Assembly: GCA_023393015.1 (NCBI GenBank)
Contig: JAEWMY010000016.1
Span: forward strand, 1 to 64,000
Direction of reading: 5' to 3'
Origin: Spirochaetota bacterium
GTDB taxonomy: Bacteria > Spirochaetota > Spirochaetia > Treponematales > Treponemataceae
DNA length: 64,000 nucleotides
The notes beneath the pieces are model-generated. The model was not told the DNA's origin and searched no databases. It was given only the letters and a program-made list of their open reading frames with translations. Both the position numbers and the translations under genes were made by a program. Positions 17,003 through 25,846 of the stretch are shown here, in pieces. Position 1 is the stretch's first letter, and every line of letters begins with the position of its first letter.

Positions 17003-18487
17003 ATGAAGATATCAAGCGATACGAGGCGATTCCTGACGGCGGCCATGGCCGTCACCGCCGCGGTGGCGCTCGCCGCCTGCAAATCAACGCCGCCCGCGGT
17101 CGCCGCCGCCCCGGCGCCAGTCGCGACGCCGACGAAGCCCCCGGCGGAGACGCCGAAACCGGCGGACAAGAAGGAATTCTCGCGCCTCGAGTTCGCGACG
17201 GAACTCGACAAGCTCCTCGCCGCGCGAAAATACGACGAGGCCGTCGCGAGCTTCGATTCCGTTCCCGAGAGCGAGACGTCGTCGATCCCCATGCTCAAGA
17301 TCAAGCTCGCCGTGCTCATATCGGCCTCGCGGCTCGACGAGGCGACGGCCGTCGCGGAACGCCTCGAAAAGGCGGCGCCGACCGACGCGGACGTCTTGTA
17401 TTCGCGTTCGATCCTGGCGGGCGCCCGCGGCGACCAGGCCGCCAAGGCGAAATACCTCACGAGGACGATCCAGGCCGAGCCGGACCACAGCGACGCCCAC
17501 ACCTCCCTCGGGCTCGGCAAGCTTTCCTCCGGCGACTACGAAGGCGCCAAGGCGCACTTCGTCAGGGCGAGCGCGGCGAACCCCGCGAACACGGACGCCC
17601 TGCTCGGCCTCGCGCGCGTATATTACATGAAAGAGGACCTTCCCCGCGCGCGCGACACGCTCGACGCGGCCCTGGAAAAGGAAACGAGGCACGGGTCCAT
17701 CTGGGCAGAACGGGCGCGCGTACGATCGGAAACCGGCGACCTTCCCGGCGCCATCCAGGACGCGCGGAAAGCTGTCGAACTGGAGCCTCTCGTCTACGGC
17801 AACTGGGTCGACATGGGAACCTACTACATCTCGGCGGGCAAGAAACGCGACGCCCGCGAGGCATTCGGCGAGGCGATCAAGATCGACCCCGCCCAGTATC
17901 TCGCGTACATCTACCGGGCGGGACTCAACGACGATCTCGAAAATACCGACGAGGCCGTCGCCGACTATCGCATGGTCTGCAAGCTTTACCCCAGATACTA
18001 CTACGCGGCCGAGGCACTCGGCATACTCCTCTGGGGCAAGGGCGATTACGCGGGAAGCCGCGACGCGTTCCGGCTGGCGTTGACGCACAGCCCGAACAAC
18101 CCGTACTACGCCCTCCTGTACGCCCTGTGCTACTTCCGCGAGGGCAAGAACGCGGAAGGCAAGGAGTTCATGGCCAACTACATCAAAACGATGAACCGCG
18201 AGTCCACCGAATACTTCCTCTGCCGCCTCTTCGTCGACAAGTCCGGCGAGGCCGACGTGCTGAACCGCATCACGAAGGAGAAAAAGGCCGTCGCGCGTAA
18301 CCGCATGCTGTTCTACGCCGCGGAATACTACGACATCTTCCAGAACAAGGACATAGCGCAAAAATACTATCTCGAGATCATCGCGACGCCCTCCCCGAGT
18401 TTCTTCGAGTATCGCCTGAGCAAGTGGGCCGTCACCCGGCCCGAGAACGCGAACGGGAAGACGGGCGGCGACTCGCCGAAAAGCTGA
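17003..18487 (+). CDS. TPR-repeat lipoprotein
   Basis: 494 aa with signal peptide and lipobox ALAAC (Cys about residue 25), then a proline/alanine-rich spacer and about ten tetratricopeptide-like helical repeats (for example SDAHTSLGLGKLSSGDYEGAK and NPANTDALLGLARVYYMKE). Expected on the periplasmic face of a membrane as a protein-interaction scaffold. Start at 17003 with GAGGGAG upstream. It leads the run lipoprotein, DHH phosphoesterase, TraB protein. Partner unknown. Confidence 0.9.
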   Translation: MKISSDTRRFLTAAMAVTAAVALAACKSTPPAVAAAPAPVATPTKPPAETPKPADKKEFSRLEFATELDKLLAARKYDEAVASFDSVPESETSSIPMLKIKLAVLISASRLDEATAVAERLEKAAPTDADVLYSRSILAGARGDQAAKAKYLTRTIQAEPDHSDAHTSLGLGKLSSGDYEGAKAHFVRASAANPANTDALLGLARVYYMKEDLPRARDTLDAALEKETRHGSIWAERARVRSETGDLPGAIQDARKAVELEPLVYGNWVDMGTYYISAGKKRDAREAFGEAIKIDPAQYLAYIYRAGLNDDLENTDEAVADYRMVCKLYPRYYYAAEALGILLWGKGDYAGSRDAFRLALTHSPNNPYYALLYALCYFREGKNAEGKEFMANYIKTMNRESTEYFLCRLFVDKSGEADVLNRITKEKKAVARNRMLFYAAEYYDIFQNKDIAQKYYLEIIATPSPSFFEYRLSKWAVTRPENANGKTGGDSPKS

Positions 18488-18492
18488 CGCGC

Positions 18493-19500
18493 TTGGATCG
18501 ACCCTGCGAAACGCTGATCGGGATCCTCGACCCCGCGCGAAGGGTACTCGTCCAGGCGCACGATTTCCCCGACCATGACGCGATCGCGTCGGCCTTCGGC
18601 CTCGCGACGTTGCTTCGCCGCGCGGGACTGGACGCATCCGTCACGGCGGGAGGCTCGGTCGGGGGTATATCGCTATCCGCCATGATGGAGCGGCTTTCCA
18701 TAGAGATCGAGCCGTTCCCGGCAACGTTTCCCGAAGGCGAAGCCGACGGATCTCCCGCGCAGGCGATCGTCGTTGACGGATCTCCCGCCAACGGAACGGT
18801 AGCGCGCATCGCGGGAGAGCTCGTCGCCGTCATTGACCATCACCCCGCGAGCTCGTCGCCCGCGTGTCCCTTCGTCGACGTCAGGACCGAGGCGGGATCG
18901 TGTTCCTCGATAATCTGGTCGTACTGGAAGGAACGGGGAGAGGAACCCGACGCGCGCGCGGCGACGGCACTGCTCGCCGGCATACAGCTCGACACCGATT
19001 TCCTCTCGCGGCGGGTGAGCCCGCTCGACCTCGAGGCGCATCACGCCCTCTTTTTCGCAGGGGACCGCGATCTCGCGCGCGAAGTCGTCCGCACCACCCT
19101 CAGCGTCGCCCAGCTTCCCCATATCGGGGACGCCCTTTCCAACTGCAGGGTGCGGGGCGACGTGCTCGTGTGCGAGGTCGGCCGCGATTGCGGGAGCGAA
19201 CTGCTTTCCGTCCTGGCCGATTTTCTGCTACGCTTGCGCGAAATAGCCTTCGTGGCGGTAGTCGAGGCCCGCGGCCCGGAATACCGCCTTTCCGCCAGGA
19301 CGCGAGACACGCGCGTCGACGCCGGCGAGGCGATACGGCTCGCCCTGGACGGCATCGGCGAGGGCGGCGGGCACCGCCACATGGCGGGCGGCATAATCGA
19401 GCCGGGAGCGTATCCCGGCGGAGAAGGCCTCCTTGAGCGCATCGAGTCAGAGGTTACATCACAGAGGAGACGGCATGAAACAGACGGTCAGAAGGATTGA
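18493..19500 (+). CDS. DHH-family phosphoesterase (NrnA-like)
   Basis: Manganese-dependent phosphoesterase, 335 aa from a TTG start at 18493, six bases after the lipoprotein gene. DHH domain motifs: DFPDHDAIASAFGL (about residue 27), VVDGS, and IDHHPAS (about 117), with the DHHA1 substrate-binding motif GGGHRHMAGG near the C-terminus. Family members hydrolyse nanoRNA, pAp or cyclic dinucleotides; which one is not decided by sequence. A diguanylate cyclase gene lies two genes downstream, which makes a dinucleotide substrate plausible. Start uncertain: no strong ribosome site. Confidence 0.88.
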   Translation: MDRPCETLIGILDPARRVLVQAHDFPDHDAIASAFGLATLLRRAGLDASVTAGGSVGGISLSAMMERLSIEIEPFPATFPEGEADGSPAQAIVVDGSPANGTVARIAGELVAVIDHHPASSSPACPFVDVRTEAGSCSSIIWSYWKERGEEPDARAATALLAGIQLDTDFLSRRVSPLDLEAHHALFFAGDRDLAREVVRTTLSVAQLPHIGDALSNCRVRGDVLVCEVGRDCGSELLSVLADFLLRLREIAFVAVVEARGPEYRLSARTRDTRVDAGEAIRLALDGIGEGGGHRHMAGGIIEPGAYPGGEGLLERIESEVTSQRRRHETDGQKD

Positions 19501-20653
19501 GGCGGCGGGCCGCGAGTTCATACTCGTCGGCACCGCGCATATATCGCGCGAAAGCGTCGAGGACGTAGAGCGGGAAATCCGCGGGGAAAGGCCCGACCGC
19601 GTGTGCGTCGAGCTTGACGACGCCCGCCTGAAGGCCCTTCGCGACGAGAAGGGATGGCAGGAACTCGACATCTCCAAAATCCTCCGCGAGGGCAAGGGCT
19701 TCCTCCTCCTCGCCAACCTCGTACTATCTTCGTTTCAGCGACGCATGGGATCGGACACCGGCTCGAAGCCCGGCGACGAGATGAAAGCCGCGCTCGAGAT
19801 CGCCGAGGCGGAGGGCATACCGACCTCGATGGTGGACCGCCCCATCCACGTCACGCTCAGACGCGCCTGGGCGAAAAACAGCCTCTGGGGAAAGGCGAAA
19901 CTGCTCGCCACCCTCGTGTCGAGCGCGTTCTCCAACGAGGAACTGAGCGCCGCCGACGTCGAGAACCTCAAGGAACAGGGCGCGATGGACGGCATGATGG
20001 AGGAGCTCGCGAACTACCTTCCGACCGTCAAGGAAGTCCTCATCGACGAGCGGGACCGCTATCTCGCGTGCAAGATATGGGACTCGCCGGGCGCGAAGGT
20101 CCTCGCCGTTCTCGGGGCGGGGCACCTTCCCGGAGCCGAGGCGACGCTTCTCGAGCTCGCGGCGGGCAAACGCGACTCGGGGACGGCGGACATCGAATCG
20201 ATCCCGCGAGCCGGCTTTTGGGGAAGGCTCGCGGGATACGCGTTCCCCGCCCTGCTCGTCGCCCTCATCGCGGCGGGTTTCCTGACGGGCGGCGCCATAG
20301 AATCGTTCGGGATGCTCTTCCGCTGGCTCCTGTGGAACGGCTCGCTCGCGGCCCTCGGCACGATCGTCGCTCTCGGACATCCGCTCGCCGTGCTGACCGC
20401 CTTCGTCGGCGCCCCCGTCGCCACGATCAACCCCTTCATCGGGGTCGGCCTCTTCTCCGGCCTCGTCCAGGCCTGGGCGCGGAAACCCCGCGTCGGCGAC
20501 ATGGAGGGACTCGCGGGAGACGTCGCGAGCGTACGCGGGTTCTACAGGAACCGCATCTCGCGCGTTCTGCTCGTGTTTTTCCTCTCGAGTCTCGGCGGGG
20601 CGATAGGAAACTTCATCGCCGTTCCGGCCCTCGTCGGTTCCCTCGTCAAGTAA
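19475..20653 (+). CDS. TraB/PrgY-family membrane protein
   Basis: 392 aa. N-terminal TraB domain with the family signature VGTAHISRESVEDV and ERPDRVCVELDDAR; C-terminal part with about four hydrophobic segments (FPALLVALIAAGFLTGG onward). PrgY limits pheromone activity in Enterococcus and the fold relates to TIKI metalloproteases, so a membrane protease or peptide-binding role is possible; function in spirochaete-like bacteria is unknown. Start at 19475 with GAGGAGAC upstream; it overlaps the DHH gene by 26 bases, so it is translationally coupled. Confidence 0.88.
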   Translation: MKQTVRRIEAAGREFILVGTAHISRESVEDVEREIRGERPDRVCVELDDARLKALRDEKGWQELDISKILREGKGFLLLANLVLSSFQRRMGSDTGSKPGDEMKAALEIAEAEGIPTSMVDRPIHVTLRRAWAKNSLWGKAKLLATLVSSAFSNEELSAADVENLKEQGAMDGMMEELANYLPTVKEVLIDERDRYLACKIWDSPGAKVLAVLGAGHLPGAEATLLELAAGKRDSGTADIESIPRAGFWGRLAGYAFPALLVALIAAGFLTGGAIESFGMLFRWLLWNGSLAALGTIVALGHPLAVLTAFVGAPVATINPFIGVGLFSGLVQAWARKPRVGDMEGLAGDVASVRGFYRNRISRVLLVFFLSSLGGAIGNFIAVPALVGSLVK

Positions 20654-20663
20654 CGATCCGAAC

Positions 20664-20716
20664 CGCGCGCGGCCTTATCGCGCGCGGCCTCTTCGCGCGC
20701 GGCCTCATCGCGCGCC
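20664..20716. repeat. 15-bp tandem repeat, 3.5 copies, intergenic
   Basis: Units CGCGCGCGGCCTNNT at 20664-20678, 20679-20693 and 20694-20708 plus a partial copy, 10 bases after the TraB stop and 30 bases before the next promoter. Confidence 0.9.
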
Positions 20717-20746
20717 GACGCCCCGTCTGCAACGTAGCGTTTTATT

Positions 20747-20775
20747 TTGACAACGTCCGGGCGGGAACCTACACT
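20747..20775 (+). promoter_or_regulatory. Sigma-70 promoter of the diguanylate cyclase
   Basis: TTGACA, 17 bases, TACACT. The -10 overlaps a TTG codon that is in frame, which rules that codon out as the start. Confidence 0.8.
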
Positions 20776-20804
20776 TGACGTATCAGGTTCCCGAAGGGGC
20801 GTAC

Positions 20805-22442
20805 ATGCGAACGGAGATTACCGCGCTTGCGGTCAACGTACTCACCGTGGCGACGATCTCGGCGATACTCGTAAAATCGCTCTCCTTCCCGGAGAAAACG
20901 CGTACCCATTACGCCTTCATCGCGACGCTCGCGAGCGCGCTTCTGGCGAATTCCGGCACGCTGCTCACCTACATCTTCCTTCTCGAAAGAATGGAGCGGG
21001 CCGTTCTCGTCTATTTCTTCGGGATCTGCCTCCTTCCCCCGTCGCTTTTCCTCGTCGCCTACTACTATTTCTTCCCCGACAGGGCGTTCAGGCGCGTCCA
21101 TCTCGTCCCGTACGCGATACCGGCCGTTTCGATATTCATTGCGGCCACGAACGAATACCACCACTTGCTGGTGCGCGCGTTCACGTTCCGCGCGGGCGAA
21201 ACCGTTTTCGGTCCCTGGTTTACGGTACACGCCGTCTATTCGTTCGCGCTCGCGCTCGCGGCGCTCGCCCTGTTCGTCTCCTTCGCGTTCAGGCAAAGGG
21301 CCTCGCCTACTTCGAAGATATGGCTCGTCGTCGCCGGCTCGGCGGTACCTATCATCCAGTACGGGCTCGCTACCTTTCGCGTGGTGAACGCCTCGCGTAT
21401 CCACAACTCCATCGGGTTCTCCGTCGCCGTCATCGCGTACTGGTTCGCCGTAATCCGTCTCGATTTCCTGAACTTCATTCCGTTCGCGTACCGCGAGATA
21501 GTGGATCACGTCTCCGACGGCGTGCTCGTTACCGGACGGAACCGATCGATACTCATGGCGAACCGATCGCTCGCGCTCATGTTCCGCTCGTCCCTCAACC
21601 GGAACGCGACGCTGACAGGAACGGACGCGCGCGATTTCCTCGGGCGCGCGGGCTTTCAGGTCGACGCCACGCTCGAGCAGCTCGATCTCGCGGGCGAGTC
21701 GAGAAAAACCGTAACCGTCGAACGTAGCGTCACGGTAGACGGGCGGGACAGGCACTTCGAAGTGGAATGCACGCCCGTCGTCAGGAAGGGCGAAGTCGCG
21801 GGCACGATCATCCTGTTTCGCGACATCACCGAGCACAAGCGGAATTTCATCGAGCTCAAGGCGGAAAAGCGGACGGTCGAGGAGCTGAACGCCCGCCTGA
21901 AATCCCTCGCCGAGCTCGACGCGCTTACCGGCGCCTTCAACCGCAGGTTCTTCGACGAGTATTTCATGATCGAGGCGACGCGTTCGCTCAACCGGATCAA
22001 GTACCGCCCGTCGGGAGACGGCGGCACGGTCAACTTCGGCGTGGCCATCGTCGACATCGACGACTTCAAGGTCGTCAACGACACTTACGGGCATCAGGCG
22101 GGCGACGCGGTGTTGCGTCGTATCGTGGAGGTGATGCGCCGCACGGTTTTCGAACGGGACGTGATCTGCCGCTACGGCGGCGAGGAGTTCGTCGTACTCT
22201 TCACGAACGCGGATACCGCGGGCATCCTCGTCACGGCCGAGAAAATCCGCGCGGCGATCGCGGACGAGACGTTCGAGTTGGGGGAGGGCCTCGGCACGAT
22301 CCGCGTCTCGGTCAGCGTCGGGCTCGCGACATTCGAGGAACTCTACGAGAAAACGGGCAACGGCATGAACTGCATCAGGGTCGCCGACGAGCGGCTCTAC
22401 AAGGCGAAACGGGCGGGGAAAAACAGGGTCTGCCACGCTTGA
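20805..22442 (+). CDS. 7TM-PAS-GGDEF diguanylate cyclase
   Basis: 545 aa. Seven N-terminal membrane helices (residues about 5-225) of the 7TM sensor type, a PAS domain (about 230-350, VSDGVLVTGRNRSILMANRS), and a GGDEF domain (about 370-545) with intact active-site motif GGEEF near residue 458. It should make cyclic di-GMP. The position of the inhibitory RxxD site reads FERD, so product inhibition is probably lost. Start at 20805 chosen from GAAGGGG upstream and from the promoter position. Single-gene unit. Confidence 0.93.
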   Translation: MRTEITALAVNVLTVATISAILVKSLSFPEKTRTHYAFIATLASALLANSGTLLTYIFLLERMERAVLVYFFGICLLPPSLFLVAYYYFFPDRAFRRVHLVPYAIPAVSIFIAATNEYHHLLVRAFTFRAGETVFGPWFTVHAVYSFALALAALALFVSFAFRQRASPTSKIWLVVAGSAVPIIQYGLATFRVVNASRIHNSIGFSVAVIAYWFAVIRLDFLNFIPFAYREIVDHVSDGVLVTGRNRSILMANRSLALMFRSSLNRNATLTGTDARDFLGRAGFQVDATLEQLDLAGESRKTVTVERSVTVDGRDRHFEVECTPVVRKGEVAGTIILFRDITEHKRNFIELKAEKRTVEELNARLKSLAELDALTGAFNRRFFDEYFMIEATRSLNRIKYRPSGDGGTVNFGVAIVDIDDFKVVNDTYGHQAGDAVLRRIVEVMRRTVFERDVICRYGGEEFVVLFTNADTAGILVTAEKIRAAIADETFELGEGLGTIRVSVSVGLATFEELYEKTGNGMNCIRVADERLYKAKRAGKNRVCHA

Positions 22443-22517
22443 GCGCGACGGACCCCGAGTATCAGAAAGGCGCGCGCCGCCAGCCCCGCGGCCGGCCGGC
22501 TCACGCCGCGATACGCG

Positions 22518-23057
22518 TCAGTAGTTCGCGGCCGCGTACGCGACCCAGCCGCCCGCCGTCACGAGCGCGGATTCGAACGCGCCAAGCTTGAACGCGTAAG
22601 CCTTCTCGACCTTCGCTCCGTCCTTTCCCTTCGCGGAGAAGACGAGCTTGCCGGCCGCGATATCGACCGAGAGGGTCGTTTCGAGCCCCGCGAAGGTCTT
22701 GAAGACCTCGTCGATCTCGGCGGCGCCGAGTTCGGTCGCGATCATGCCGCAGTTGTACATGTTCTGCCGGAAGATGCGCGCGAAGCCCTCGGCGACGACG
22801 ATCTGTATGCCGTTCACCTCGAGCGCCCAGGGCGCGTGCTCGCGGCTCGAGCCGCAGCCGAAGTTCGCGCGAGTCACGATGGCCGTCTTGCCCGCTATGT
22901 CCGTCCTCGGGTCGAAGCCTGCGACCTTGAGGTCCTCGAGGCAGTACGGCTTGAGGGCTTCCTTCGAGATCTCGGTGAGGTATTTCGCCGGGATGATCTC
23001 GTCGGTGTTTATGTCGCTCCGGTCCAGAAACAGGACCTTGCCGTTAAAGTCTTTCAT
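22518..23057 (-). CDS. leuD: Isopropylmalate/homoaconitate isomerase small subunit
   Basis: 179 aa swivel-domain subunit of the aconitase superfamily: DINTDEIIPAKYLT near the start and NFGCGSSREHAPWAL in the middle. Works with the large subunit encoded immediately upstream (1-base gap). In leucine synthesis it converts 2- to 3-isopropylmalate; related pairs act in methylthio-alkylmalate or homoaconitate paths. No leuA or leuB is in the window, so the precise substrate is not certain. Confidence 0.9.
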   Translation of the reverse strand: MKDFNGKVLFLDRSDINTDEIIPAKYLTEISKEALKPYCLEDLKVAGFDPRTDIAGKTAIVTRANFGCGSSREHAPWALEVNGIQIVVAEGFARIFRQNMYNCGMIATELGAAEIDEVFKTFAGLETTLSVDIAAGKLVFSAKGKDGAKVEKAYAFKLGAFESALVTAGGWVAYAAANY

Positions 23058-23058
23058 C

Positions 23059-24342
23059 TCACGCCTCCGTTATCGTTCCCGCGATCGCGGTAGCCGCGGC
23101 GCTCGCCGGGCTCATCAGGTGCACGGTGCCGCCCTTTCCCATGCGGCCGAAAAAGTTCCGGTTCGTCGTGGAGGCGCATACCTCGCCGTCGGCGAGTACC
23201 CCGTTCGACATCCCGAGACAGGCGCCGCAGGTCGGGTTCGTGACGCAAAACCCCGCGTCCATGAAAATCTGGATGATCCCTTCCTTGAGGGCCTGCTGGA
23301 AGACCGCCGGGGTCGCCGGGCTCACGATACAGCGCACGGTCGGAGCGGCGGTCTTGCCCTTGAGCACCGCGGCCGCTTGCCTCAGGTCCTCGATGCGCCC
23401 GTTCGTGCAGCTGCCGATGTACACCTGGTCGACCTTCGTGCCCGCGAGTTCCTTGATCGTCTTGACCTGGTCGGGCTTGAAGCCGAAGGTCGCGACGGGA
23501 ACGATCGAGGCCGCGTCGATCTTGTGCACGGCGTCGTAGGTCGCGTCGGCGTCCGAGTGCCACTTCCGGAAATCCGCCAGGGCCTCGTCTTTCGTCTTGT
23601 AGACGCCCTCGCCTTCGGGACCGACGAACTTCCAGAGGTAGTCGACGGTCACCGCGTCCGGCATGCACACGCCGCACGTTCCGCCCGCCTCGATCGCCAT
23701 GTTGCAGAGGGTCATCCGGCCTTCCATGGACATCGCGTCGATCGTGCTTCCGGCGAACTCCATCACCTTGTTCGTCGCGCCGTTGACGCCGATCTTCTTG
23801 ATGATCGTCAGGATGAGGTCCTTGGCCGTCACGCCAGCGGGAAGATTCCCGTTTATCTCGAACCTGATGGTACCGGGATACTGGAAGGCGCATACGCCCT
23901 TGAGGATGCCGACCTCGAGATCGGTCGTGCCGACGCCAGCCGCGAAGGCGCCGAAGGCCCCGTGGGTGCAGGTATGGCTGTCGCCCATGATGACGGTAAA
24001 GCCGGGGCGCACGAAGCCCTTCTCCGGGAATATCGCGTGGCAGACGCCGTTTTTGCCGATGTCGAAAAAGTCCCTGACTCCGTGTCGGGCGGCCCACTGG
24101 CGGAGCACCTTGCCCTGCTCGGCCGTCTTGGAGTCCTTGGCCGGGGAGACGTGATCGATTACCGCCTTGATCTTCGAGGCGTCGAATACGGTGTCCATCC
24201 CGCGCGACACGAGGTCGTTGATCGCCACCGGGGTGGTGATTTCATGGCAGAAAACCCGATCGAGCCGGAGCACCCAGGCCTCGCCGAACGGTTTGTCCAC
24301 GACATGCGTCTCGAATATCTTCTGCGCAAGAGTCTTGCCCAT
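23059..24342 (-). CDS. leuC: Isopropylmalate/homoaconitate isomerase large subunit
   Basis: 427 aa, 4Fe-4S dehydratase. Cluster ligands appear in IGSCTNGR and in NPTCGACLG; substrate and structural motifs include GDSHTCTHGAFGAFA and SRGMDTVFDA. The length of about 420 aa is that of the archaeal/anaerobe LeuC type rather than the 465-aa enterobacterial type. Strong ribosome site AAAGGAGG upstream. Driven by a promoter carrying an inverted repeat. Confidence 0.92.
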   Translation of the reverse strand: MGKTLAQKIFETHVVDKPFGEAWVLRLDRVFCHEITTPVAINDLVSRGMDTVFDASKIKAVIDHVSPAKDSKTAEQGKVLRQWAARHGVRDFFDIGKNGVCHAIFPEKGFVRPGFTVIMGDSHTCTHGAFGAFAAGVGTTDLEVGILKGVCAFQYPGTIRFEINGNLPAGVTAKDLILTIIKKIGVNGATNKVMEFAGSTIDAMSMEGRMTLCNMAIEAGGTCGVCMPDAVTVDYLWKFVGPEGEGVYKTKDEALADFRKWHSDADATYDAVHKIDAASIVPVATFGFKPDQVKTIKELAGTKVDQVYIGSCTNGRIEDLRQAAAVLKGKTAAPTVRCIVSPATPAVFQQALKEGIIQIFMDAGFCVTNPTCGACLGMSNGVLADGEVCASTTNRNFFGRMGKGGTVHLMSPASAAATAIAGTITEA

Positions 24343-24367
24343 GTGTTCCTCCTTTCTTTAGTTAAAC

Positions 24368-24396
24368 TGTATACACTTTAGTATAATTAAAGTCAA
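24368..24396 (-). promoter_or_regulatory. leuCD promoter with ACTTTA-N7-TAAAGT dyad in the spacer
   Basis: Minus strand TTGACT, 17 bases, TATACA. A 19-base inverted repeat (24375-24393) fills the spacer, a typical repressor position. The -35 overlaps the radA stop codon. Confidence 0.75.
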
Positions 24397-25763
24397 GAGG
24401 ATTTTGCCGTACCGAATAGTTCCGCGATCGCCTCCCTGATTCCCGGAACGGCCTTTGAGCCCGATTCCGCCTCGGGGGCGATAACGCGGGTAAACCCGAG
24501 GGATTGGGCCGCCTTGACACGGGCCTTGAGGCGGGAAACCGGCCTGACCTCCCCGGCGAGACTAAGCTCGCCGATGCAGGCGGTATGCGCGGGAACGGAG
24601 AGGTCGGTACGGGCGGAGTACAGGGCCGTCGCCAAGGCGAGGTCGATGGCGCTTTCGGAGAGACGCACGCCGCCCGCCACGTTCACGTAGATGTCCTGGT
24701 CGGAAAACCGGATGCCGGTGCGTTTTTCGAGCACGGCCGCGACGCGGCTCACGCGGGCGTTGTCGACGCGGTCGGAAAAGACGCGGGTCATCGCCCCCTT
24801 GGCGGGTACGGTGAGGGCCTGGATTTCCACGACGAAGACGCGGGAACCCTCGAAGACCGGGACAACCGCGACCCCGGCGGGAAGCTCTCCCGCGCGGCGT
24901 ACGAGAAAGAGACTCGAGGGATCCTCCATGGGCGAAAGGCCTTTCTCGCCCATCTGGAAGACGCCGAGCTCGTCGACCGAGCCGAACCGGTTTTTCAGGG
25001 CGCGGAGAAAACGGATGTCCTCGTCGTTCCGCTCGAAGGAAATCACGGTGTCGACGAGGTGCTCGAGGGCCTTGGGGCCCGCGATCGAACCGTCCTTCGT
25101 GACGTGGGCCACGAGAAAGAGGACGGCGTCGCGTTCCTTGACCCAGGACACGAGTTCGTGGGAACAGTATTTGAGCTGGTTCACCGTGCCCGGAACGGCG
25201 CCCGCTTCGGGAGAATACACGGTTTGAATCGAGTCGACGATGACGAATACGGGCTTGGTTTCGTCGAGGGCGCGAAGGGCGTCCTCGAGCCGGCCGGTGC
25301 AGAGGATCTCCACGCGCTCGGGGGAAAGGCCGATCCGGTCCGCGCGCGCGCGGATCTGCGCGGCCGATTCCTCGCCCGATATATAAAGGACGCGGCCGCG
25401 GGTCGCGGCGAGCGAGGCGGCCTGCAAGAGGAGCGTGGACTTGCCGATGCCGGGCTCGCCCCCGACGAGGATCGCCGAGCGCTTCATCGCGGCTCCCCCG
25501 AGCACCCGGTCGAGCTCGCCGATGCCGGTCGGAAGCCGGGATCCGTTCTTCGCCTCGACGGCCGAAAGCGGCACCGGGCGCGCGGACACGGCGGCGTCCC
25601 CGGCGGTACGGGCCGATCCCGAAGGCCCGCCGTCGGAGAGCGTTACCTCCTCGAATGTGTTCCATTCGCCGCAATCGGGGCACCGCCCGAGCCAGCGAGG
25701 CTGGGTATAGCCGCAACCGGCACAGCGGTACGCCGTCGATCCCGTTTTTTTCTTCGCGCTCAT
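24393..25763 (-). CDS. radA: DNA repair protein RadA
   Basis: 456 aa. N-terminal C4 zinc finger (CAGCGYTQPRWLGRCPDCGEW), RecA-like ATPase with Walker A GEPGIGKSTLLLQ and the KNRFG motif typical of RadA (Sms), and a C-terminal Lon-like domain. Promotes branch migration of recombination intermediates. Start at 25763; no strong ribosome site, and a GATACT hexamer lies 8 bases upstream. Divergent to the Omp85-like gene. Confidence 0.96.
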   Translation of the reverse strand: MSAKKKTGSTAYRCAGCGYTQPRWLGRCPDCGEWNTFEEVTLSDGGPSGSARTAGDAAVSARPVPLSAVEAKNGSRLPTGIGELDRVLGGAAMKRSAILVGGEPGIGKSTLLLQAASLAATRGRVLYISGEESAAQIRARADRIGLSPERVEILCTGRLEDALRALDETKPVFVIVDSIQTVYSPEAGAVPGTVNQLKYCSHELVSWVKERDAVLFLVAHVTKDGSIAGPKALEHLVDTVISFERNDEDIRFLRALKNRFGSVDELGVFQMGEKGLSPMEDPSSLFLVRRAGELPAGVAVVPVFEGSRVFVVEIQALTVPAKGAMTRVFSDRVDNARVSRVAAVLEKRTGIRFSDQDIYVNVAGGVRLSESAIDLALATALYSARTDLSVPAHTACIGELSLAGEVRPVSRLKARVKAAQSLGFTRVIAPEAESGSKAVPGIREAIAELFGTAKSS

Positions 25764-25830
25764 ACCGGCATAGTATCAGAAAATCGCGCGTTCTTGCCCG
25801 TTTTTCCCCTCCTTTTTTTTGGAGATTTCG

Positions 25831-25836
25831 TATAGT
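25831..25836 (+). promoter_or_regulatory. -10 element before the Omp85-like gene
   Basis: TATAGT ends 10 bases before the ATG at 25847. GGAG at 25821 is too far upstream to act as ribosome site. Confidence 0.45.
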
Positions 25837-25846
25837 GTTCGTAATC

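Noticed and set aside
20775..20804. TTG as start of the diguanylate cyclase
   Set aside because: The codon overlaps the -10 hexamer and would precede the transcript start; ATG 20805 has a ribosome site.
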